Below are positions 1 through 3,895 of a DNA stretch of 6,164 bases, in pieces; positions within the stretch are counted from its first letter, which is position 1; each line of letters starts with the position of its first letter. Position numbers and translations under genes: made by a program. The DNA is taken from NCBI GenBank assembly GCA_016763955.1, contig JAESSU010000458.1:1-6164 (forward strand), written 5' to 3'. Under the pieces are notes generated by a model. It ran no database searches. It saw nothing but the letters and a program-made list of their open reading frames with translations, and was not told the DNA's origin. The DNA comes from Phycisphaeraceae bacterium (GTDB lineage: Bacteria > Planctomycetota > Phycisphaerae > Phycisphaerales > Phycisphaeraceae).

Positions 1-532
1 ATGCAAGTTCAAGATACTTTAGAAATGCATTACCACGATCATCATTGAATCCCTTTCTTTTCCCAGCAGTACTAAAAGCTTGGCAAGGTGGCCCTCCCAT
101 TATTAAGTCAATATCCTCATCACCACTCAAACCGGCTGCACTTCTAATTTCTTGAGCTGAGTATTCATTAATGTCAGTGAGTAAAGCAGTATCTGGTTTA
201 TTTAATACGATTGTTTGCCTACAAAATTTATCGATTTCGCAGGCAAGGCGTATATCAAAACCAGCCTTCTCTATACCTAGGTCAAGTCCCATTGCACCTG
301 AAAAAAAACTCAAGGCAACAGGCTTATTATTGTTTACTTTATACGCAGGATGATCTTCTGCTACTTTATGGGCAGTTCTTAATCCATATTTATCAAGAAT
401 TTTTTGATTTATCACCCATGAATTCCCGATTTTTCTTGCGTTTAAATCGCCTTGCCTACACAAAGTTCTTATTCTTTGCTTACTAATATTAAGTTGTTGT
501 GCAGCATTTTCTATCGTGATTTCGGTACTCAT
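1..532 (-). CDS. HTH-fused DNA cytosine-C5 methyltransferase (3' part off left edge)
   Basis: Transfers a methyl group from S-adenosylmethionine to carbon 5 of cytosine in a DNA target site. The 177 visible residues begin with a MerR/excisionase-like helix-turn-helix (about 3-50: ITIENAAQQLNISKQRIRTL, then a GNSWVI wing). The catalytic domain follows: motif I FFSGAMGLDLG (76-86) for AdoMet binding, an acidic motif II (EIDKF, 99-103), motif III around LLTDI, and motif IV MGGPPCQAFS with the nucleophile Cys150. The rest, including the ENV motif and target-recognition domain, lies beyond the edge. The ATG at 530-532 has GGAAAGGA eight bases upstream. GC is visibly lower (roughly 35-40%) than in neighbouring genes, suggesting transfer. 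Such enzymes usually belong to restriction-modification systems or are solitary; a partner nuclease could lie off the left edge. The HTH might autoregulate transcription, as N-terminal extensions do in M.SsoII and M.EcoRII, but that is inference. Family assignment is firm; target and partner are unknown. Confidence 0.93.
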   Translation of the reverse strand, partial: MSTEITIENAAQQLNISKQRIRTLCRQGDLNARKIGNSWVINQKILDKYGLRTAHKVAEDHPAYKVNNNKPVALSFFSGAMGLDLGIEKAGFDIRLACEIDKFCRQTIVLNKPDTALLTDINEYSAQEIRSAAGLSGDEDIDLIMGGPPCQAFSTAGKRKGFNDDRGNAFLKYLELA

Positions 533-540
533 GGCTTGTT

Positions 541-548
541 TCCTTTCC
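541..548 (-). promoter_or_regulatory. Ribosome binding site of the methyltransferase gene
   Basis: On the minus strand this reads GGAAAGGA, with eight bases between the AGGA core and the ATG at 530-532. It supports that start, which places the whole helix-turn-helix domain inside the protein. Confidence 0.7.
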
Positions 549-658
549 GAAACCTATGGGCAGTACCAATGTATCTAAATTTATTTGTAAATCAAGCCCA
601 ATCCAGATTATTCGAGTAAAAAAATGCTGGCCCGACAAAAGTATCAAGAACATTGCTT

Positions 659-937
659 CTAACCTTCATCCCACGGATTAATAATCATGACGTTTAGTTG
701 TCTGGAAGTCGAGACGTTGCGGGGCATTGGTTCGAGATCATTTGTTTTTGGGCCATGGTTCATGAGGTAGTCTAAGAAGTTAGGCACCTCGCCGGTGAGA
801 TGGCGATATTGCTCGCCGGACATAAGGATGTAATCCTTGCATTGGCGGCGAATAACCTGAGGCGCATCAGTATCAACTCGATTAAGTATTTCATGTAATC
901 GAGTTTTGGTATCAACGACATTCCATATCTGTTGCAT
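659..937 (-). CDS. Phd/YefM-family antitoxin, apparently without a toxin
   Basis: Antitoxins of this family bind and neutralise a cognate toxin (PIN, Doc or RelE-like) through the C-terminus and repress their own operon through the N-terminus. The 92-residue product fits: MQQIWNVVDTKTRLHEILNR matches the 'W-V-ETKxxLxxLL' start, APQVIRRQCKDYILMSGEQY (25-44) matches the typical 'PqvItRrgkd-avLvs-eeY' strand region, and the tail is variable. I chose the ATG at 935-937 over the longer open frame (to 1126) because AGGAG lies seven bases upstream and the family begins there; the extension has no antitoxin character. A toxin normally follows within a few bases, but here the next 126 bp hold no recognisable toxin, and a methyltransferase gene comes next. 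It may be an orphan, a remnant, or a solitary regulator. The family call is good; activity is unknown. Confidence 0.82.
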   Translation of the reverse strand: MQQIWNVVDTKTRLHEILNRVDTDAPQVIRRQCKDYILMSGEQYRHLTGEVPNFLDYLMNHGPKTNDLEPMPRNVSTSRQLNVMIINPWDEG

Positions 938-944
938 CAGCGTA

Positions 945-949
945 CTCCT
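945..949 (-). promoter_or_regulatory. Ribosome binding site that decides the antitoxin start
   Basis: AGGAG on the minus strand, seven bases before the ATG at 935-937. The upstream in-frame ATG at 963-965 has no comparable site, so the 92-residue form is preferred. Confidence 0.75.
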
Positions 950-1019
950 GTCTGGTTGACTCATTATGTTACCACAGAGATAGGCGCACGAATCCAAAAA
1001 ACTTTGAGCATTAAAGCCG

Positions 1020-1070
1020 CAGGAAGTTGCGCAAGCAGATTCCCGCAGGAATTGGCGGTGCCACTTCCTG
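1020..1070. repeat. Palindromic cluster upstream of the antitoxin gene
   Basis: A ten-pair hairpin with one mismatch occupies 1046-1070: CAGGAA (1046-1051) pairs with TTCCTG (1065-1070), TGGC (1053-1056) pairs with GCCA (1060-1063), the loop is GGT, and T1052 opposes C1064. A second CAGGAAGT at 1020-1027 can instead pair with ACTTCCTG at 1063-1070. Between them lies the perfect palindrome TTGCGCAA (1027-1034). The cluster lies in the 217 bp between the GNAT stop and the antitoxin start. Because Phd-type antitoxins repress their own promoters by binding palindromes, this is a candidate operator, though it is over 80 bp from the start codon. No T-run follows on either strand, so it is not a terminator of the usual kind. 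Confidence 0.5.
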
Positions 1071-1154
1071 AGGCTTTGGTAGCTAAAAGTTAGATGTCCG
1101 TTTTTCGAAAGTTTCAAAAGTACCAAGATTGATTCAATTCAATCCAGTCCCCAT

Positions 1155-2183
1155 TTAACAATCTGAATTTCCAGAGGCGTTTGTTGAGGAAACTTCCGAA
1201 CTTCCGGGGGCCGGGGCAGCTTCCGGGGGGGTAGGCTTGTAGATCAACGCGGTCTTTTTGTCGCCTTGGGCGAAGCCTAAGCGTTGGTAGAGTTTGCGGG
1301 CAGGCTCGTTTTCTTGATCCACGGCTAACAAAATCTGAGAGACACTATAAAGGGTAGTGAGATCCATGGCATGTTCTACGAGCTTACGACCTAACCCTTT
1401 GCCCCGAGCATGCGTCGAAACGCCAATATAAACTAACTCCAAAGCACTGCGATGCGTGATGCAATTTAAGAGCAAGACCGCTAAGGGGGTGTCCCCATCA
1501 TAAACTGCAAACCAGCTTTTAGGATCAAATTCGCCGGCTGTCATGTGGCCGGCAATGATGTCATCAATATGCCGAACACCGCGCAGGGCAGGGCAATCTT
1601 TCGTGTCGATATAACTTGCGAGGATAGCATCTTCAAAACGTTTGCGATTCTTTTCAGACCAATTATAAACCTGCATGTTTGGGCCGAGTCGGAGCTTGCC
1701 ATCGGTTTGGTTGGGCTTGGTGACGTAACGTTGCATGTAGATTAGGTGTGCTAGATGGGTAAAGCCCGCTTGCTCCATAGCCAATCGTTCGTATCGCTGA
1801 TTGGGTTCTAGTAGTGCTTGAATAATGCGTGTGTGTGAGGGGTCTTGAACTTGACAAGCCTGTTTGATGAGCTGGCTCATGGGGTCGATTTGTTTGCGTG
1901 TGGGGACACAGCTGACAAAGACCATGCTCGTCTTACCAGCAGAGGGAACGAGGAGCATTGAGGCTTGGATCAAGTCCAAGTGACAGGCTGCCCAGCATTC
2001 GTTGATGTCCATATTTTGTTGTTTGGCAAAGTCTACGAATTGTTTCACAGCGGGATCGTTGGGATCTGCTTTGCCGGTGAGGATCATCCCAATTGCAGCA
2101 TGGTGCATCGGCCCGTGGACGCGAGTGTAGCGCATCGGATCAGGCTTTTCATAGTCTAGTGCGGTCGAATCCAAAGTAGCCAT
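1155..2183 (-). CDS. Two-domain GNAT-family N-acetyltransferase
   Basis: Predicted cytoplasmic acyl-CoA-dependent acetyltransferase of 342 residues; substrate unknown. The C-terminal half is a standard GNAT domain: LELVYIGVSTHARGKGLGRK (248-267) holds the R-x-x-G-x-G acetyl-CoA pyrophosphate loop (R260, G263, G265), and LAVDQENEPARKLYQRLGF (286-304) is motif B. The N-terminal half looks like a degenerate second GNAT fold: a strand region ASMLLVPSAGKTSMVFVS (74-91) and an AMEQAGF-type motif B remnant before LIYMQRY (135-153), but no acetyl-CoA loop. This tandem layout resembles mycothiol synthase MshD, without evidence of that reaction. The last 25 residues are rich in Pro, Ala and Ser and probably disordered. 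The ATG at 2181-2183 has only a weak GGGA upstream; Met17 is an alternative start. It diverges from the secreted-protein gene across 130 bp. Confidence 0.88.
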   Translation of the reverse strand: MATLDSTALDYEKPDPMRYTRVHGPMHHAAIGMILTGKADPNDPAVKQFVDFAKQQNMDINECWAACHLDLIQASMLLVPSAGKTSMVFVSCVPTRKQIDPMSQLIKQACQVQDPSHTRIIQALLEPNQRYERLAMEQAGFTHLAHLIYMQRYVTKPNQTDGKLRLGPNMQVYNWSEKNRKRFEDAILASYIDTKDCPALRGVRHIDDIIAGHMTAGEFDPKSWFAVYDGDTPLAVLLLNCITHRSALELVYIGVSTHARGKGLGRKLVEHAMDLTTLYSVSQILLAVDQENEPARKLYQRLGFAQGDKKTALIYKPTPPEAAPAPGSSEVSSTNASGNSDC

Positions 2184-2313
2184 TATTAAGCAGATCCCTT
2201 TTTGTAGTTGTTGCAGCGGTTTAACGCCTTTACAATATCACCGTACGCAAGGCAGGTTTTGCATGACGTACGCTTAGAATACCGCAATCACTGATAGTAT
2301 AGGAACCCCCCTG
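2184..2313. promoter_or_regulatory. Divergent intergenic region with two CGTACGC sites
   Basis: This 130 bp should hold the promoters of both the leftward GNAT gene and the rightward secreted-protein gene. CGTACGC occurs at 2242-2248 and again at 2267-2273, each containing the palindrome CGTACG, 25 bp apart start to start. They could be paired operators. A TATACT-like hexamer on the minus strand (plus-strand AGTATA, about 2297-2302) resembles a -10 element, but I cannot pair it with a convincing -35. The plus-strand start has AGGA about ten bases upstream. Promoter positions are not resolved. Confidence 0.35.
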
Positions 2314-2922
2314 ATGAAAAACACGCGATTTTGCGTTGCGATGCTAGCTTTATTGGTTTTTGCCACTGTGACCCATGGGGCTCCTAAGCCGGAGATTGTG
2401 CCTGCGTCCTACCAATTAGATTTTGAATATAACAAGCCTAAGCCCATTGCGATTCGAACCACGGGGGGCAATATCCAATGGTACTGGTATATGGTTTACA
2501 CCGTGACCAATCATACAGGTAACGATCGCTTGTACATTCCTGATATCACCATTGCATACGATGATGGCCAAATCGTCACAGCAGGTGCAGACATTCCCGC
2601 ATCTGTCTTTAAGGCAATTCAAAAGAAACAAAAAAACCCACTATTGCAAAGTCCTATGCAGGTCGTGGGCAATCTACTTCAAGGTGAAGACTTTGCTCGG
2701 TCGAGCGTGGCAATCTGGCCACACTTTGGCCCGAAGGTCAAGGAAATGCGAATCTTTATTGCAGGTCTTAGCGGCGAAACTGCCAAGCTCAAAGTTAAAG
2801 GTAAAAAAGAACCCGTCCTGCTGCGTAAAGCACGCATGTTAATCTACGGCGTCCCAGGCTCAGACACCCATCCACAAGATCAAGTCCTTAAGCGACGTGC
2901 AGATAAATGGATCATGCGATAA
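2314..2922 (+). CDS. Exported protein of unknown function, planctomycete-type
   Basis: A 202-residue protein that I cannot assign a function. It begins with a Sec signal peptide: KNTR, then a hydrophobic core (FCVAMLALLVFATV, 6-19), with likely cleavage after THG near residue 22. No lipobox cysteine or later membrane segment is visible, so the mature part should be periplasmic or surface-bound. The mature sequence has recognisable blocks: VPASYQLDFEYNKPKPIAI, QWYWYMVYTVTNHTGNDRLY, IPASVFKAIQ, NLLQGEDFARSSVAIWPHF, and IAGLSGET. From memory, this combination recurs in uncharacterised planctomycete proteins. The YTVTN block and strand-rich pattern suggest an immunoglobulin-like or other beta-sandwich fold, as inference. 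The gene stands alone on its strand, preceded by AGGA at a suitable distance and closed by a strong terminator, so it is probably monocistronic. Confidence 0.85.
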   Translation: MKNTRFCVAMLALLVFATVTHGAPKPEIVPASYQLDFEYNKPKPIAIRTTGGNIQWYWYMVYTVTNHTGNDRLYIPDITIAYDDGQIVTAGADIPASVFKAIQKKQKNPLLQSPMQVVGNLLQGEDFARSSVAIWPHFGPKVKEMRIFIAGLSGETAKLKVKGKKEPVLLRKARMLIYGVPGSDTHPQDQVLKRRADKWIMR

Positions 2923-2927
2923 ACAGA

Positions 2928-2946
2928 TTTTTAATTTAATTAAAAA
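2928..2946. repeat. AT-only perfect inverted repeat after the secreted-protein gene
   Basis: TTTTTAATT (2928-2936) and AATTAAAAA (2938-2946) are perfect inverted arms around a single T, starting six bases after the stop codon. Just before the GC-rich terminator hairpin it may help transcript ending, or serve as the T-tract for a transcript arriving on the minus strand. Confidence 0.55.
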
Positions 2947-2956
2947 AATATTCAAC

Positions 2957-2992
2957 CCCACAGACTCGTCGTAAACGTCTCTGTGGGTTTTT
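2957..2992 (+). terminator. Intrinsic terminator of the secreted-protein gene
   Basis: CCCACAGA (2957-2964) pairs perfectly with TCTGTGGG (2980-2987), followed at once by TTTTT (2988-2992). A small inner CGT/ACG pairing can extend the fold. It lies 34 bases past the stop codon. On the minus strand a run of T follows the stem after about nine bases, so weak bidirectional use is possible. Confidence 0.88.
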
Positions 2993-3050
2993 ATTTAAGA
3001 CCATTTAAACAGCGACCAAAATGTCTTTTATACGCATCGCCAATCTAAGT

Positions 3051-3141
3051 GTAGCGTCGCGTAAGCTGCTCGGGAATAAACTCGCGGCTATTGTTTGATT
3101 TTCAATAGCCGCAGGCATACTTGCCTGCGCACAGACGCTAC
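3051..3141. repeat. Three-stem inverted-repeat structure
   Basis: Three perfect stems nest here. An outer stem pairs GTAGCGTC (3051-3058) with GACGCTAC (3134-3141). Inside are hairpin A, GCGGCTATTG (3084-3093) with CAATAGCCGC (3103-3112) around a nine-base loop, and hairpin B, CGCAGGCA (3110-3117) with TGCCTGCG (3122-3129) around TACT. A and B share bases 3110-3112, so they compete at the edge or stack. The fold can be drawn as a three-way junction with 25 unpaired bases (3059-3083). No T-run follows it. A structured RNA or a palindromic mobile repeat is possible; no known family is recognised. Confidence 0.6.
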
Positions 3142-3233
3142 TGTTGAAATAAAAACGCGATAAAACATCATCAATCCAATCGCAGCGACTCACAAAGCCA
3201 TGCCACTGGGGGGCACGGGTCAGCGAAGCGCAG

Positions 3234-3306
3234 GGCAAACGCATGTATTGCGAATTGTCTTGGCGAGCCGTGTCGTGTCGACACGAGTATTCACCGCAGG
3301 TCAAAA
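3234..3306 (+). repeat. Hairpin-bearing repeat unit, copy 1 (forward)
   Basis: The unit reads, in order: GGCAAACGCATGTA (3234-3247), a nine-base variable gap, GTCTTGGCGAGCCG (3257-3270), hairpin 1 (GTGTCG 3270-3275 / CGACAC 3279-3284, loop TGT), then hairpin 2 (stem 3290-3295 / 3299-3304, loop GCA, with one C-C mismatch at 3292/3302). The 14-bp palindrome TCGTGTCGACACGA (3273-3286) overlaps hairpin 1. A second copy lies inverted at 3343-3411. Just outside, GCGAAGC (3223-3229) matches a DNA mini-hairpin known for exceptional stability. Confidence 0.85.
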
Positions 3307-3342
3307 ATAGGGCGCCCAAAATACTGTGCTGACGGATTTTTT

Positions 3343-3411
3343 AGTTGACCTTCGGTCAAAATCGGGCTGACACAGCCCGGCTCGCCAAGACAGGGTGTAC
3401 ATGCGTTTGCC
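3343..3411 (-). repeat. Hairpin-bearing repeat unit, copy 2 (inverted)
   Basis: Read on the minus strand it repeats copy 1: GGCAAACGCATGTA (3398-3411), a six-base gap, GTCTTGGCGAGCCG (3378-3391), hairpin 1 (GGGCTG/CAGCCC, 3364-3378, loop TGT), then hairpin 2 (TTGACC/GGTCAA, 3345-3359, loop GAA). Both 14-mers are identical to copy 1, while the hairpin stem differs at three pairs, each compensated. Outside this unit, 3419-3431 can form another small hairpin (GATGC/GCATC). The palindrome GGGCGCCC (3310-3317) lies between the two units. Confidence 0.85.
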
Positions 3412-3496
3412 ATGCTGCGATGCGTCGCATCACATCTATTGTTCGATGCAAACGCTACGTTTAGATTTGGAACACTCTAAAAATCCTAGATCAAAG

Positions 3497-3817
3497 TTAT
3501 TTGGCAGACTTAGGCAACGTCAGCAGCATCACACAGGGCGTGGTCGCAGTGATTGAATGAGGCAACTTCGCGGGCATGTGAGCGAGTGTGCCAGACTTAG
3601 CTGTGATATTTTCTTCACCGAGCTTCCATTGCGCATCACCTTTGATCTGCTGAATCAATGCAGGCACCCCAGCGGTATGCTCGGAAAGTTCTTGGCCCTG
3701 CGCAAATCCAAAGAGTACCAGCTTGGTGTGTTCATCTTGCTGCAAGGTCACAGTCAGTATGCCCTTGTCTGGAATTTTAATAGCATCCGCCAAGTCGGGA
3801 ATGAGGGTTATGGACAT
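3497..3817 (-). CDS. Small single-domain cupin protein
   Basis: A 106-residue protein of the cupin superfamily, with a small beta-barrel that usually binds one metal ion; the reaction, if any, is unknown. Cupin motif 1 appears as FGFAQGQELSEHTAG (36-50), with E46 and H47 but only one histidine, and ends in the QQIKGDAQWKLGEENITAKSG stretch (56-76). Motif 2 is GTLAHMPAKLPHSI (76-89) with H80 and H87. The GQxLxEHTA...MPAxxPH pattern is typical of short stand-alone cupins annotated only as 'cupin domain-containing'. I chose the ATG at 3815-3817, nine codons inside the longest frame, because AGGAG lies seven bases upstream and it gives a normal N-terminus. It lies 78 bp downstream of uvrA on the same strand, so co-transcription is possible, though no functional link is known to me. 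Confidence 0.86.
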   Translation of the reverse strand: MSITLIPDLADAIKIPDKGILTVTLQQDEHTKLVLFGFAQGQELSEHTAGVPALIQQIKGDAQWKLGEENITAKSGTLAHMPAKLPHSITATTPCVMLLTLPKSAK

Positions 3818-3824
3818 GGTTAAA

Positions 3825-3829
3825 CTCCT
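3825..3829 (-). promoter_or_regulatory. Ribosome binding site that decides the cupin start
   Basis: AGGAG on the minus strand, seven bases before the ATG at 3815-3817. It lies inside the longer open frame that begins at 3844, which therefore is unlikely to be the translated form. Confidence 0.75.
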
Positions 3830-3895
3830 TATGTCTTCATACAAGATAGTACGGTGGCGGGGAAAAACCTTGTCCTAAATCAAGTAGAGAAAAAA

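Larger units (their letters stand above)
2993..3496. other. Gene-free, palindrome-dense region
   Basis: Apart from the three-stem structure and the inverted repeat pair, I see no supported gene here. A minus-strand open frame at 3005-3319 crosses most of the palindromes, has no ribosome binding site that I can see, and matches no family I know. GCAAACGC, the core of the repeat units, appears once more at 3448-3455, followed by a weak AAACG/CGTTT hairpin (3450-3462) some 35 bp after the cupin stop on the minus strand. No convincing terminator for the cupin gene is visible. Confidence 0.6.

Noticed and set aside
171..486. Two overlapping plus-strand open frames (171-353 and 211-486).
   Set aside because: They lie entirely on the opposite strand of the methyltransferase gene, which has clear family motifs; neither product has recognisable features.
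489..653. A 54-codon minus-strand frame starting just after the antitoxin stop, as a toxin gene.
   Set aside because: Its start is well placed, but the product has no PIN, Doc or RelE features and overlaps the methyltransferase start out of frame. It is kept only as a possible remnant in the findings.
533..658. A sigma70-type promoter for the methyltransferase, such as TTGATA or TTGATT hexamers on the minus strand.
   Set aside because: I could not find a -35 and -10 pair with acceptable matches and 16-18 bp spacing, so no promoter is called.
938..1126. Upstream in-frame extension of the antitoxin reading frame.
   Set aside because: The 63 extra residues do not look like an antitoxin N-terminus, and AGGAG sits at ideal distance from the internal ATG at 935-937. 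The extension also spans the hairpin cluster at 1020-1070.
3005..3319. A 104-codon open frame on the minus strand in the palindromic region.
   Set aside because: It runs through the three-stem structure and half of repeat copy 1, lacks a visible ribosome binding site, and its product (MGALFLTCGEYSC...) shows no domain I recognise. It is best explained as a chance frame in repeat DNA.
3818..3895. A terminator or promoter between uvrA and the cupin gene.
   Set aside because: No GC-rich hairpin with a T-run is present, and the TACTAT hexamer near the cupin start lacks a partner -35. The gap is left unassigned.
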